DNA of 64,000 nt. It comes from Henriciella litoralis. GTDB taxonomy: Bacteria > Pseudomonadota > Alphaproteobacteria > Caulobacterales > Hyphomonadaceae. Below are positions 47,044 to 56,386 of this stretch, one piece after another (the first letter of the stretch is position 1; every line of letters begins with the position of its first letter). The notes under the pieces are model-generated. The model did no database searches and had not been told where the DNA came from. It saw only the letters and a program-made list of their open reading frames with translations. The position numbers were made by a program, and so were the translations under genes. The stretch lies in contig NZ_NCSS01000006.1 of NCBI RefSeq assembly GCF_002088935.1, forward strand, positions 124,001 through 188,000. The letters run 5' to 3'.

Positions 47044-47832
47044 CTATTGTTTTTCGGCGGTCTGGATCACGCCGCCAGCGAGGTCATCAGAAAGCGGCTG
47101 GACGACGGGCTGACAGAATTCAAGATTGATCCCGGCGGGTAGACGGGTGGTTTCGTCTAGACAGCTGCCGCTGAATTGCGCCTGCGACAGCCCCGAAGCG
47201 CCGTCGAAGATAACGTTGATCAGGCGGACGCTCGAAAAGATAGCGTCACTGAGATTGGCGTTCTTGAACGATGCGCCAACGAGGATCGAATTGTTGAATT
47301 GCGCGGCGCGCAGATTGGCATTGATGAAAAGGGCATTCGTCAGATTTGCGCCCGAGAAGTCTGCCGCGATGGCGCGCGTGTCAGAGAAATCCGCGCCCGA
47401 TGCTGTCGTGCCGTTCAGCTTGGCCCCATTGAGATAGGAGCCCGACAGGACCGCGTCCGACAGATCGACATTCTGCAGGCTTGAATTTTCGAAACGTGAT
47501 TTTTCAAAATGAGCGCCCTTCAGACGGGAGTCATCAAGCGTGGCGCGGCGAAAATCAGTGCCAAGCGCGACAGCGCCTTCAAGATTGACGTCTTTTGCGA
47601 GTGTGCCACGTAGGAAGGCGCCGGACATGTCAGAGCGTGGATAGTTCGCTGCTGAGATATCGCCGCCGGACATATTGCGGCCACGCAGATCGCAGCCTTC
47701 GCATGATCCGCCGTATGAAGGGGCCCAGGCCACCCGCGTTGTGGGTGACTGCTGAGCTGAGGCGGGGCCAAGCGCCAGGGACGACGCAAGCGCGATGAAA
47801 GGGAAGAAAAGGGTTATCCGTTTATCAACCAT
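47044..47832 (-). CDS. Exported pentapeptide-repeat protein
   Basis: 262 aa. Signal peptide to about residue 27 (GPASAQ). A short CEGCDLRGRNMSGG motif opens the repeat. About residues 55-215 hold pentapeptide repeats of the A(D/N)LXX type (LEGAVALGTDFRRATLDDSRL, then FSGANLTNALFINANL), expected to form a right-handed quadrilateral beta-helix. The end has two Cys (GSCLDET, LEFCQP) and the segment TTRLPAGIN. Function unknown. A shorter relative follows at 47938. Confidence 0.85.
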   Translation of the reverse strand: MVDKRITLFFPFIALASSLALGPASAQQSPTTRVAWAPSYGGSCEGCDLRGRNMSGGDISAANYPRSDMSGAFLRGTLAKDVNLEGAVALGTDFRRATLDDSRLKGAHFEKSRFENSSLQNVDLSDAVLSGSYLNGAKLNGTTASGADFSDTRAIAADFSGANLTNALFINANLRAAQFNNSILVGASFKNANLSDAIFSSVRLINVIFDGASGLSQAQFSGSCLDETTRLPAGINLEFCQPVVQPLSDDLAGGVIQTAEKQ

Positions 47833-47937
47833 GCGACCAATTTACGCTCGCCGGCCGACACTTTGAACTGAAATCCCCGTAATAACTGTTAGAAAGAGAC
47901 GGGTGTGGCGGGATAGTCGCACACGCAGCCGGTGTTT

Positions 47938-48426
47938 TTAGCGGCAGCGCGGCACGCTCAGACCGGCCGGAAGGCGTGTTGATGCGTCACCACAGGCCTT
48001 ATTCAGCTGTGACTGGGTCAGGCCCTTCGAAAGATGAAAATCGGCGCCGGACACGTTTGCCCCGGAGAAATTAGCGCCCTGAAAGCGCGAAGATCCAAAA
48101 TACGCGCCCACCAGGGTCGCATTTTCAAAATTGGCATTAGTGAAATTCGAACGGTTGAAACGCGCGCCGAAAAGGTTCGCGACGGAAAGATTGGTGCCGG
48201 TGAAGTTCCAGTTGTCGAACGTCGCGAGCTGCATGTCGCTCTGACGCAGGCGCGCGCCGGAAACATCGACGTTAGAGGCGTCATAATACGCCAGATCGGC
48301 CTGAAAAAGATTACAGCCGGGGCAGGACTGGCCGTTGCGGACCTTGGAAATCTGGCCCGCATTCTGCGCGCTTGCCGGAAGAACGACGGCCAAAGCCGCC
48401 ATTGCGATCAGGATGTGTTTCAACAT
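47938..48426 (-). CDS. Exported pentapeptide-repeat protein (short relative)
   Basis: 162 aa. Signal peptide ends near PASAQ (about residue 21). Opening SCPGCNLFQADL parallels SCEGCDLRGRNM of the gene at 47044. Pentapeptide repeats run from about residue 40 to 130 (FTGTNLSVANLFGARFNRSNF). The end GLTQSQLNKACGDASTRLPAGLSVPRC parallels the end of its neighbour (GLSQAQFSGSCLDETTRLPAG) and has the same Cys-TRLPAG pattern. The two look like a duplicated pair on one strand, 105 bases apart. Confidence 0.85.
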   Translation of the reverse strand: MLKHILIAMAALAVVLPASAQNAGQISKVRNGQSCPGCNLFQADLAYYDASNVDVSGARLRQSDMQLATFDNWNFTGTNLSVANLFGARFNRSNFTNANFENATLVGAYFGSSRFQGANFSGANVSGADFHLSKGLTQSQLNKACGDASTRLPAGLSVPRCR

Positions 48427-48498
48427 GGGACACCTGTGTGAAGTTCACTGTCAGTACACCCGTCATACCGCAATTGGCTTGCCAGTTTGTTTCCTACG

Positions 48499-50775
48499 TC
48501 AGTTCTTCGTGAAAACAGCCTCCGGGCTGGTTTCCTCGCCGCAGGTTTCGCAGTGCAGCGTGTTCTCGTCCTCAGTCGTCACCAACGTGAAGCTGGAGCA
48601 ATGCGGGCAGGGCTGGGAGAGGTATTCAGGGTCTTCCTCTTCCGTCTCAGCGCTTTCAGCCGCTGCAGCTGCCTCATCGCGTTCAGCGCGCTTGCGTTCG
48701 AGAATGACGATATTGTCGGGCAGCTGACCTCTTGAGAAGCCGCGAGAGATAAATTGCACCGCTTCTTCGGGCAGAGGCTGAGGGGCTTCGCGCGTGCCAT
48801 CTTTCAGGCCGCGGCCGAGCCCATCATGGCTGACATCATCGCCAAGCTCGGCAAGATCATCCCGGCCGAGATAGGAAATGGCGAGTTCTCGGAAAATATA
48901 GTCGAGGATCGAGGTCGCCTTGGTGATCTTGTCATTGCCGGTGACATCGCCGGCTGGCTCAAACCGGGTAAAGACGAAGGCATCGACATACTCATCCAGC
49001 GGCACGCCATATTGCAGGCCAAGCGAGACCGCGATCGCGAAATTATTCATTAGCGAGCGGAAAGCGGCGCCTTCCTTGTGCATGTCGATGAATATCTCGC
49101 CGAGCGATCCATTGTCGAACTCGCCGGTGTGCAGATAGACCTTGTGGCCGCCGACGGTCGCTTTCTGAATGTAGCCCTTGCGGCGGTCGGGAAGGCGGGT
49201 GCGGCTAACCCCAGCGCCGGCAGGCAGGCCTGGCATGGCTACCGCATCTGCCTGCTCCTCGCTCTGCATGTCTTCGGCGAGCGTTAGTATTGCATCCATC
49301 CGTTCGGCGACGGTTTCGTCCTGCGCGGCGCCAGTTGCGCCAACGAACAGTGCAAGGCCCGCAGACACGGCGTCGCGGCGCTGATCGAGGCTCCAATGGG
49401 TGGCGTCGATCATCATGCGGTCGCCCAGCGTGTCACCGAGCGCAGCAGACGTCGCCATGGTGAAATCCACGGCATCCGGCACACCAAGCTGAGCAGCTTC
49501 AAAAGCGCTACGCGCCGCTGCTTCTGGCGCGCCGCTGGCAGCCTCTTCGGCGGCGTCGATGTTCTCGATGGAATAGCCGAGGCTACGCAGCAGGCCGTGG
49601 CCGTCGGTGTCGAAGGCTTCAGGCGCGAGTTTCAGTTCCTGTGAAATCACATCGTCGCCAAGGACCCAGCGCGAGAAAGCCGCGCTCAGCGGAAGGCCTT
49701 CGCCGATGGCGTTGCGGACACGCGAAATGGCCTCGTCGGAAAAGCCGCGCAGGCGAAGCGTTTCTGTATTGATCACGGGAAGGACATCAAGGTCACAGCC
49801 ATTCTCAATCGCTTCGCGAACCTTCTCTGCCGCTTCGCCGCCGATTTCTTCCAGCGCGAGTTGTGCCGGGACCGTCAGCCTGACGGCGGCATCTTCGTCT
49901 GTGACCGTCAGCCTGCAATCACCCGACAGACCGTCGCTTGCGGCATTGAACTCCGTCTGGGACGTCGCCAGAAGCGGCGCGATCGCGAGCTTGAAGCCGG
50001 ACTGACCGGGAAACTCTGCCTTTTGCGCCAGTCCGATCCGGTCTGCATCGGCTTTGTCCACAGTGCCGCCATCAATGATCGCCGACATTGCCCGCACGAG
50101 CGAAGCGCCAGTGTCGGGCATGCTGGTTTTGGTCTTGGCCGCGAGCGCCATCGCACCAGCTGCTATTCCGTGAACGAGTAGGACGATATCTTCGCCATTG
50201 TCGCCAGCGCATGCGGTGAGCACATCAGCGATAAGATCGGTCTCGAACCCGGCTTCAGAAATGAAAGCGGAGATATCGAGCGCCAGTGCGGGCATTTCTG
50301 CGTTCAGGCCGTCCGGCGCGCCGACGCAGAAGCTCAGCCCTTCCTTGCGCGCATGCTCGGCCATCATCGGCATGTCGAGATAGGCCGCTGCCGAGAGGTT
50401 CAGCGGTGCTTGCCCCGACAAGTCCATGGCGGACTGGCGCAGCCATGTCTCAAGGCCGGGGAATCCATCTTCATGCTGCAGGCCAGCTTCGATCATCGGC
50501 TCAGGCAGGCCCGCCAGAAGCGCTTCGGCTAGTTCGGCATTGCGCGGCGCCGTTCCCAGCTGCTCGACGAGGTCGGCGAGACCGATCTTTGTTCGACGCT
50601 CCATTTCGATATGGCCGAGCTTTTCAAGCGCCTCACGGATCGCCGTTTCGCCGTTCTGGGCAGATACCGGAGTGCCGGGAACAGGCATCAGCGCGCCGAG
50701 TGGAAGCACAGGGCTGATGCGCCCGGCCTCGATTGCGCTTTGCATCAGAGTGTCAGATCGTGTCGTGCGGGTCAT
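48499..50775 (-). CDS. Orphan NrdJ-C-like TSCPD domain protein
   Basis: 758 aa from the ATG at 50775. Residues about 530-690 match the TSCPD region of class II (B12-dependent) ribonucleotide reductase: [72 protein letters not shown]. The part just before ([40 protein letters not shown]) resembles the linker of alphaproteobacterial NrdJ. A C-terminal zinc ribbon has CPHC and CETC. The catalytic (cobalamin, radical Cys) half is not recognisable in the N-terminal about 400 residues. It may be a regulator or a derived NrdJ; function unknown. Confidence 0.72.
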   Translation of the reverse strand: MTRTTRSDTLMQSAIEAGRISPVLPLGALMPVPGTPVSAQNGETAIREALEKLGHIEMERRTKIGLADLVEQLGTAPRNAELAEALLAGLPEPMIEAGLQHEDGFPGLETWLRQSAMDLSGQAPLNLSAAAYLDMPMMAEHARKEGLSFCVGAPDGLNAEMPALALDISAFISEAGFETDLIADVLTACAGDNGEDIVLLVHGIAAGAMALAAKTKTSMPDTGASLVRAMSAIIDGGTVDKADADRIGLAQKAEFPGQSGFKLAIAPLLATSQTEFNAASDGLSGDCRLTVTDEDAAVRLTVPAQLALEEIGGEAAEKVREAIENGCDLDVLPVINTETLRLRGFSDEAISRVRNAIGEGLPLSAAFSRWVLGDDVISQELKLAPEAFDTDGHGLLRSLGYSIENIDAAEEAASGAPEAAARSAFEAAQLGVPDAVDFTMATSAALGDTLGDRMMIDATHWSLDQRRDAVSAGLALFVGATGAAQDETVAERMDAILTLAEDMQSEEQADAVAMPGLPAGAGVSRTRLPDRRKGYIQKATVGGHKVYLHTGEFDNGSLGEIFIDMHKEGAAFRSLMNNFAIAVSLGLQYGVPLDEYVDAFVFTRFEPAGDVTGNDKITKATSILDYIFRELAISYLGRDDLAELGDDVSHDGLGRGLKDGTREAPQPLPEEAVQFISRGFSRGQLPDNIVILERKRAERDEAAAAAESAETEEEDPEYLSQPCPHCSSFTLVTTEDENTLHCETCGEETSPEAVFTKN

Positions 50776-50940
50776 GTCGGTCCCTTCATTCTGGGCGTCC
50801 GGAGCCTTATTTTTGTGCCGCGACAAGATGAGGCGCAGGCTTGACGGCTCGTTCCATATAATGTGACGGCATACATAACTGGATTCGTCGCACCACCTGC
50901 TCCATATTCCAGTAGAACTCACAAGTTTCAGGATTCGGAT

Positions 50941-51330
50941 ATGTTCAAGCTCTTCACCTGGTGGAACGGCGTTACGGTCAACGGCGCCTTTGACATAAAG
51001 CGTCGAAGCGACCTCGTCGGCACCGATGACTATGGCAACAAATACTATCAGGACCGCAAGGTATCGGTCGAAGGGCGCCACCGGCGCTATGTGATCTACA
51101 AAGGTCTGGCTGAGCCTTCGAAGGTGCCTGCTGAGTGGCATGGCTGGCTGCACTTCACCTTTGATGAGCCACCGACGGAAAAACCGTTCAACCGCCGCGC
51201 CTGGGAAACGGACCACAAGCCGAACATGACGGGCACCCTGTTTGCCTATCACCCGAAAGGCTCGCTCAGCGAAGGCGGCGAGCGCCGCAAGTCCGATGCA
51301 GACTATGAGGCCTGGACCCCCGATGCGTGA
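50941..51330 (+). CDS. NADH:ubiquinone oxidoreductase subunit NDUFA12/B17.2-like
   Basis: 129 aa from the ATG at 50941. Matches the accessory Complex I subunit family also found in mitochondria: [58 protein letters not shown]. In alphaproteobacteria it stands before mlaD and DUF2155, as here. It overlaps mlaD by 8 bases. Divergent from the NrdJ-C-like gene. Confidence 0.95.
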   Translation: MFKLFTWWNGVTVNGAFDIKRRSDLVGTDDYGNKYYQDRKVSVEGRHRRYVIYKGLAEPSKVPAEWHGWLHFTFDEPPTEKPFNRRAWETDHKPNMTGTLFAYHPKGSLSEGGERRKSDADYEAWTPDA

Positions 51331-52042
51331 ATCAATCTTTGAAACCCTAATCGGCGCCGCTGTTCTGGTTGTCGCAGGCGTCTTCCTATGGTTTGCCATG
51401 GCGCGCGGCGGCGAAGCTGCGTCCTCGCCATCTGGCAGCGTCGAGCTTGGCGCGCGCTTCAATAGCGCCAGCGGCATCGATCGCGGGACAGATGTCCGCA
51501 TGGCCGGCGTAAAGGTCGGCACGGTGCGGGCGATCAAACTCGATGTGGATCGTGCCGAGGCGCTCGTCACGTTCGCTGTGTCGAAAGATCTTGTGCCACT
51601 GGATGATGGCACATCCGCCCGCATTCAGTCTGAAGGCCTTCTTGGCGGCAGCTACATCAATCTTGAGCCAGCCGCAGGCTTTGGCCAGATCGAACCGTGC
51701 GGCGAAGGCCAGCAACTTTTCGGCGACTCCGGTTGCGGCGAAATTCTCTACACGCAGGGCAGCGTCGATTTGCTGACACTGCTGGCATCTTTCGCCAGCG
51801 GGAACGGCGGCGGCGACGATAGCAGCAGCAATGACAGCAGTTCATCGAGCAGTAATTCGGCCGATAGCAACTCGGACGATGATGCTTCGCCTTTCGGTGA
51901 CCTGACGGGCAGCGACGATGAGGCCGACAGCGCCGACAAAACAGATGAAAATGCTGCTGAGGACGAAGCGGCCACAGAATCTCCCGATTCATCGACTTCA
52001 CTCGGAGAGGCCTATCCAGACACTCCGGGAGATAATCGGTGA
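51323..52042 (+). CDS. mlaD: MlaD-type MCE protein
   Basis: 239 aa from the ATG at 51323. A membrane anchor (about residues 6-25, [19 protein letters not shown]) is followed by one MCE domain (about 38-115, [43 protein letters not shown]). The last about 90 residues are Ser/Asp/Glu-rich ([16 protein letters not shown]). MlaD binds the MlaFE phospholipid transporter; other Mla genes are not nearby. It overlaps NDUFA12 and DUF2155 starts. Confidence 0.92.
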   Translation: MRESIFETLIGAAVLVVAGVFLWFAMARGGEAASSPSGSVELGARFNSASGIDRGTDVRMAGVKVGTVRAIKLDVDRAEALVTFAVSKDLVPLDDGTSARIQSEGLLGGSYINLEPAAGFGQIEPCGEGQQLFGDSGCGEILYTQGSVDLLTLLASFASGNGGGDDSSSNDSSSSSSNSADSNSDDDASPFGDLTGSDDEADSADKTDENAAEDEAATESPDSSTSLGEAYPDTPGDNR

Positions 52043-52551
52043 ACCTTGTAAAGATTGCTGCGCTGGCATCGGCCTCGTTTCTTGTCGTCCAGTCAGCAAG
52101 TGCCGTGACTTACGAGCAGAACGAATCCGCGACCTTGCGCGCGCTCGACAAGATTACCGGGCGGTCGACGGATTTCGAGATCACGGTCGGCGAACCGATG
52201 ATTTACGGCACGCTGAAAGTGGATCTGAAAGTCTGCTATCAGACGCCGCCGGAAGAGCCGCCTGAGAGCGCTGCCTTCCTGCAGGTCGAGGCGACGACGG
52301 CCTCACGGGTCAAGACGATGATGGAGCCGCGCCTTGCCAGCGAGGTCGAGCGCGAGGCCGCAGAGGCCGGACGGGCCAATGGCAGGGGTGATGATCAGCC
52401 AGAAGAGCCAGAGATGCTGTTCTCCGGCTGGATGTTCGCCTCATCGCCAGGTCTCAGCGCGCTGGAACACCCGGTCTATGATGTCTGGGTAATTCGCTGC
52501 AAGCAGCCGTCACCTGAAAGCCTGTCAGACCCGGCCGTTCCGGACGAGTAG
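52039..52551 (+). CDS. DUF2155 family exported protein
   Basis: 170 aa from a GTG at 52039 that overlaps the mlaD stop. Signal peptide ends near QSASA. The DUF2155 core reads LRALDKITGRSTDFEITVGEP, LKVDLKVCYQTPPEEPPESAAFL, and GWMFASSPGLSALEHPVYDVWVIRC, with two Cys. No function is known. Its last 76 bases lie over the 3' end of aat on the other strand. Confidence 0.88.
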   Translation: MNLVKIAALASASFLVVQSASAVTYEQNESATLRALDKITGRSTDFEITVGEPMIYGTLKVDLKVCYQTPPEEPPESAAFLQVEATTASRVKTMMEPRLASEVEREAAEAGRANGRGDDQPEEPEMLFSGWMFASSPGLSALEHPVYDVWVIRCKQPSPESLSDPAVPDE

Positions 52552-53141
52552 AAGTCGGCGTCTTTCTCCAGCGCTGCGGTCAGCTGCTGCATGAAGTCCT
52601 TTTTCGACATTTCGATCAATCCGAACTGTTCAAGGTGCGGATTGTGAAACTGCGCATCCAGCAATTGATAGCCGCCCTCTATCAGGCGGGCGACGAGATG
52701 CACGAGCGCGACTTTTGACGCATCCGTACGGCGCGAAAACATACTCTCACCGAAAAAGGCGGCGCCTTGTGACACGCCGTAAAGTCCGCCCACCAGATGG
52801 CCGTTCTCCCAGCATTCGATGGAATGGGCATGCCCCTGACGATGCAGGGCGGCATACATGTTCTGGATCGGCGCATTGATCCAGGTTGTCGGCCGGTCCC
52901 CCACTTCTTCGGCGCAGGCATCGATCACGCGGTTAAAGGCCATGTCGACGGTGACGTGAAACGGATCCTTGCGGACCGTCTTGCGAAGACGCCGCGGGAC
53001 GTGAAAGCCATCCAGTGGCAGGACGCCCCGAACTTCCGGCGAGATCAGTAACAAATTCATGTCATCGCGCGAATCGGCCATCGGAAAGACGCCGCGTCGA
53101 TAGCAATCGAGCAGCTTCTCCGTATCGAATCTGTGTGACAT
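52476..53141 (-). CDS. aat: Leucyl/phenylalanyl-tRNA-protein transferase
   Basis: 221 aa; adds Leu or Phe to N-terminal Lys/Arg for the N-end rule (ClpAPS). Motifs: LLDCYRRGVFPMAD, LPLDGFHVPRRLRKTVRK, HAHSIECWENGHLVGGLYGV, AAFFGESMFSR, LIEGGYQLLDAQFHNPHLEQFG. The stop lies 76 bases inside DUF2155 on the other strand. Follows accC on the same strand after 22 bases. Confidence 0.96.
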   Translation of the reverse strand: MSHRFDTEKLLDCYRRGVFPMADSRDDMNLLLISPEVRGVLPLDGFHVPRRLRKTVRKDPFHVTVDMAFNRVIDACAEEVGDRPTTWINAPIQNMYAALHRQGHAHSIECWENGHLVGGLYGVSQGAAFFGESMFSRRTDASKVALVHLVARLIEGGYQLLDAQFHNPHLEQFGLIEMSKKDFMQQLTAALEKDADFYSSGTAGSDRLSGDGCLQRITQTS

Positions 53142-53163
53142 AGCCTCGTCGTCCTTTCGGACG

Positions 53164-54507
53164 CTATTTATTCGCGGCCAGGAAGCGCTCCAGCCAGTGG
53201 ATGTCGTAATTGCCGTCGATCACGTCCTGCGCTTCTACAAGACGCTGGTGGAGTGGAAGCGTGGTGTTCACCCCGCCGACGACCATCTCATCCAAGGCCC
53301 GGCGCAACCGCATGATGCACTCATTGCGCGTACGGCCATGGACGATCAGTTTTCCGATCATACTGTCGTAATGCGGCGGAATTTTGTAACCGGCATAGGC
53401 GGCGCTATCGACGCGGACATCCGGGCCACCTGGCGCATGAAACTCCGTGATCGTACCGGGTGACGGCACGAAGGTTTCCGGATGCTCTGCGTTGATGCGG
53501 CACTCGATCGCGTGACCGACAAGCATGACGTCTTCCTGTGAAAAAGACAGCTTCTTTCCGTCGGCTATGCGGATCTGTTCACGTACCAGATCGATGCCGG
53601 TGATCATTTCGGTGACCGGGTGTTCGACCTGCAGGCGGGTGTTCATTTCGATGAAATAGAACTTCCCATCCTCATAGAGGAATTCCATCGTCCCGGCGCC
53701 GCGATAGCCAAGCTTGCCGACGGCTTTTGCGACGATCATGCCGATCTCTTCACGCTGCGCCTGATTGAGGGCAGGGGATGGGGCTTCTTCGAGCACCTTC
53801 TGGTGACGGCGCTGCAGCGAGCAGTCGCGCTCCCACAGATGGGCGACATTGCCATGCGTGTCCGCGATCACCTGGATCTCGATGTGGCGCGGCGTGCCGA
53901 GGTATTTTTCAAGATAGACAGCATCGTCGCCAAAGGCTGACTTTGCTTCGTTCTTTGCAGCGCGGACCGCTGTTTCAAGATCTTTCTCGGTCTTGGCGAC
54001 CCGCATACCGCGTCCGCCACCACCAGCAGCAGCCTTGATCAGAACGGGATACCCGATTTTCTTGGCGACCTTCTTGGCGTCGCTGATGCTGTTCACGCCG
54101 CCGTCTGAGCCGGGCACCACGGGAACGCCCGCATCGATCATTGCCTGTTTGGCGGCGATCTTGTCGCCCATGACGCGGATATGGTCGGCCGTCGGTCCGA
54201 TAAACTTGATGCCGTGCGCTTCGACCATTTCGGCGAACTGTGCGTTCTCCGACAGGAACCCATAACCGGGATGGATCGCATCGGCATTGGTGATTTCCGC
54301 TGCGGCCAGGATGCGCGATTTCTTCAGATAGGATTCCGAAGATGGCGCTGGCCCGATGCAGACGCTCTCGTCCGCAAGGCGTACCGCCATGGCGTCCCGA
54401 TCAGCTTCCGAGTGCACCACGACCGTGGCGATACCCATTTCCTTGCATGCGCGGTGGATGCGCAGAGCAATCTCGCCGCGATTGGCGATGAGAACTTTTT
54501 CAATCAT
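53164..54507 (-). CDS. accC: Acetyl-CoA carboxylase, biotin carboxylase subunit
   Basis: 447 aa ATP-grasp enzyme that carboxylates biotin on AccB. Motifs: [71 protein letters not shown]. Full length. It lies 10 bases after accB, forming the accBC unit. Confidence 0.98.
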   Translation of the reverse strand: MIEKVLIANRGEIALRIHRACKEMGIATVVVHSEADRDAMAVRLADESVCIGPAPSSESYLKKSRILAAAEITNADAIHPGYGFLSENAQFAEMVEAHGIKFIGPTADHIRVMGDKIAAKQAMIDAGVPVVPGSDGGVNSISDAKKVAKKIGYPVLIKAAAGGGGRGMRVAKTEKDLETAVRAAKNEAKSAFGDDAVYLEKYLGTPRHIEIQVIADTHGNVAHLWERDCSLQRRHQKVLEEAPSPALNQAQREEIGMIVAKAVGKLGYRGAGTMEFLYEDGKFYFIEMNTRLQVEHPVTEMITGIDLVREQIRIADGKKLSFSQEDVMLVGHAIECRINAEHPETFVPSPGTITEFHAPGGPDVRVDSAAYAGYKIPPHYDSMIGKLIVHGRTRNECIMRLRRALDEMVVGGVNTTLPLHQRLVEAQDVIDGNYDIHWLERFLAANK

Positions 54508-54517
54508 GCCGGCGTCC

Positions 54518-54991
54518 TTATTCGATGACGATCAGCGGTTCGCCAAATTCCACAGGCTGGGAATCAGTCACGATGATCTCTTTCACCGTGCCTGATTCGG
54601 GCGCTTCTACCGGGTTGAAGGTCTTCATGGCTTCAACCAGCATAAGTGTGTCGCCCTTTTTCACTTTGTCACCAACCGCCACAAACGCTTTTGAGCCAGG
54701 CTCAGGCGACAGGTAGACCGTGCCGACCATCGGGCTGGTGACCGCATTGGCACTGATGGCAGGTGCAGCAGGCGCCGCGACTGGCTGCGGGGCAGCGGCG
54801 GGGGCCGCTTGCGGGGCAGGTGCGGCAGCATACTGGATCGGTGCGGGCGCAGCGGAGGGCGGGCCAGACTTGCTGACGCGTATCCGCAAGCCGTCATGCT
54901 CGATTTCGACTTCTCCCAGATCGGCATCCCGCAGGATGGCCGCCAATTCTCTGACTAGGCCTGTATCAAGGCCGCTTTTTGCGGTGCTCAT
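54518..54991 (-). CDS. accB: Acetyl-CoA carboxylase, biotin carboxyl carrier subunit
   Basis: 157 aa. N-terminal conserved helix ([29 protein letters not shown]), an Ala/Pro linker ([14 protein letters not shown]), and the C-terminal biotinyl domain with the biotin lysine in VEAMKTFN. Upstream of accC, downstream of aroQ by 14 bases. Normal for the family. Confidence 0.98.
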   Translation of the reverse strand: MSTAKSGLDTGLVRELAAILRDADLGEVEIEHDGLRIRVSKSGPPSAAPAPIQYAAAPAPQAAPAAAPQPVAAPAAPAISANAVTSPMVGTVYLSPEPGSKAFVAVGDKVKKGDTLMLVEAMKTFNPVEAPESGTVKEIIVTDSQPVEFGEPLIVIE

Positions 54992-55005
54992 GAGATCTTT
55001 GGTCC

Positions 55006-55437
55006 TTAAGCTTTCATTTTCATCGCGGCGTCGAGTGCAAACTCATAACCGCGCGAACCCAGTCCTGCAATCGAAGCTGTAGCAGCGGGCGCGACATAAT
55101 TTGTTTGGCGGAAAGCCTCTCTTGCCGCCGGATTTGACAGGTGAACCTCAATCAAAGGGATGGTGCAAGCGCGCAGTGCATCGTGCAGCGCAACCGAGGT
55201 ATGGGTATATGCCCCGGCATTGAGGATCAGGACAGAGGCCTCGCGTGAGGCTTCCTGCACCCAGTCAACCAGCGTGCCCTCAGAATTGGTCTGGCGGAAG
55301 TCAAGCTTTCGGCCATCGGCCTGGGCTTGCAATCGGTCCCGGATGTCATCGAGGGTCTCATGGCCATAAATTTCAGGCTCACGTGTGCCCAGGAGGTTGA
55401 GATTGGGCCCGTTGAGGACATAAATCGGCTTCGTCAT
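55006..55437 (-). CDS. aroQ: 3-dehydroquinate dehydratase type II
   Basis: 143 aa from the ATG at 55437 ([20 protein letters not shown]). Dehydrates 3-dehydroquinate in the shikimate pathway. Motifs: the catalytic Tyr loop [53 protein letters not shown]. First of aroQ-accB-accC-aat. Divergent from thiS. Confidence 0.97.
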   Translation of the reverse strand: MTKPIYVLNGPNLNLLGTREPEIYGHETLDDIRDRLQAQADGRKLDFRQTNSEGTLVDWVQEASREASVLILNAGAYTHTSVALHDALRACTIPLIEVHLSNPAAREAFRQTNYVAPAATASIAGLGSRGYEFALDAAMKMKA

Positions 55438-55502
55438 GGAGAAGGTCTTGCGCTGCTTTCGCGAGCAAGGCAAGCCGTTGCGCGACGCAGGAGAAAGCGC
55501 TT

Positions 55503-55703
55503 ATGCAGGTTTTTGTGAACGGAGACCCTTTCCAGATCGAGGCCGACGCGACTGTCGCCGATCTGGTCAGCAAGCTGACGGATGATCCACGCGGCATGGC
55601 AATCGAGCGCAACCGGGAAATCGTCCCCAAATCAGAGCATGCGACCACGCAACTTGAAGAGGGCGACCGGCTGGAAGTGGTCCAGTTCGTGGGCGGCGGC
55701 TGA
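55503..55703 (+). CDS. thiS: Sulfur carrier protein ThiS
   Basis: 66 aa ubiquitin-like carrier that gives sulfur to the thiazole ring. It ends in the required GGG (VQFVGGG) after [10 protein letters not shown]; the start [22 protein letters not shown] is normal. The SRPBCC gene separates it from thiG, which is usually adjacent. Confidence 0.93.
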   Translation: MQVFVNGDPFQIEADATVADLVSKLTDDPRGMAIERNREIVPKSEHATTQLEEGDRLEVVQFVGGG

Positions 55704-55744
55704 TTGAAAACGGCGCTTCATTCCCTTGCGGCGTGTCTTTCTGT

Positions 55745-55796
55745 CCCGCTCCAGCAATGATAGCCCGGATATGACCCATCGCTTGCTGGAAGCGGG
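55745..55796. repeat. Long inverted repeat between thiS and the SRPBCC gene
   Basis: The arms CCCGCTCCAGCAA (55745-55757) and TTGCTGGAAGCGGG (55783-55796) pair over 12 bp with one small internal bulge, around a 25-base loop. No T-run follows. It sits 24 bases before the ATG at 55821, so it is either an operator, an RNA hairpin in the leader, or a weak terminator. No other copy is seen in the window. Confidence 0.6.
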
Positions 55797-55820
55797 GGCA
55801 TGATCACTGGAGGGCGACGC

Positions 55821-56318
55821 ATGGCCAAGGAACCGAAAAAGCTTGAGGAAGTCGGCGAAGCCTATCTCGCCGATGCGTCCAAGGTGCACCTCGTCAGCCA
55901 TGATTTCCCGTTTGCACCCGAAGTCCTCTGGGCGGCGCTCCTTGATGGTGACACCTGGACCAAGTGGCTTCCGATCACCAAGGTCGAATGGACCTCCCCG
56001 AAGCCCTATAAAGTCGGCACCACGCGTACCGTCTGGATCGGCAGCCAGATCGTCGAGGAGGTGTTCTTTGCCTGGGACGAAGGCAGCCGCATGGCGTTCC
56101 GCTTCGACCGGACGACATTGCCTCTCAACGCAGGGGTCGAGGATTATCAGGTGCACGCCACCGAAACAGGTTGCCGGCTTGATTGGCGGTTCCGGGCACG
56201 GGCGCCATTCCTGCTTGGCCCGCTCATTTCCGCCCAGATGAAGTCCGGTATCCGCAAAGGGCTACCGAAACTGGAGGCCTATATCCGGGACAATCCGGCA
56301 AAGTACGGCCTGTCCTGA
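55821..56318 (+). CDS. SRPBCC family protein
   Basis: 165 aa from the ATG at 55821 (GGAGG about 8 bases upstream; an upstream ATG at 55800 is less well placed). Predicted START/polyketide-cyclase-like helix-grip fold (VHLVSHDFPFAPEVLWAAL, DGDTWTKWLPITKVEW, GTTRTVWIGSQIVEEVF, CRLDWRFRARAPF). Binds unknown small hydrophobic ligand. It separates thiS from thiG. Confidence 0.8.
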   Translation: MAKEPKKLEEVGEAYLADASKVHLVSHDFPFAPEVLWAALLDGDTWTKWLPITKVEWTSPKPYKVGTTRTVWIGSQIVEEVFFAWDEGSRMAFRFDRTTLPLNAGVEDYQVHATETGCRLDWRFRARAPFLLGPLISAQMKSGIRKGLPKLEAYIRDNPAKYGLS

Positions 56319-56334
56319 TCTTGCATGTCAGATC

Positions 56335-56370
56335 TGAGCCTTAAAGCACTGGCGTTCGGCTCAATTGTTT
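56335..56370 (+). terminator. Weak terminator-like hairpin after the SRPBCC gene
   Basis: TGAGCC (56335-56340) and GGCTCA (56358-56363) pair over 6 bp around a 17-base loop, followed by ATTGTTTT. Located 16 bases after the stop and 23 before thiG. If it works, thiG has its own promoter; evidence is weak. Confidence 0.3.
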
Positions 56371-56386
56371 TCTAGGTCAGTGAGCC

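Noticed and set aside
48499..51624. Reading frame of 1041 codons that extends the NrdJ-C-like gene upstream
   Set aside because: The extra 283 residues run antisense over NDUFA12 and the start of mlaD, have no domain-like content and lack a sensible start; the ATG at 50775 is the better start.
55438..55502. TPP riboswitch before thiS
   Set aside because: The conserved CUGAGA and the later ACC...CUGAU core are absent here and in the region before the ThiO-like gene.
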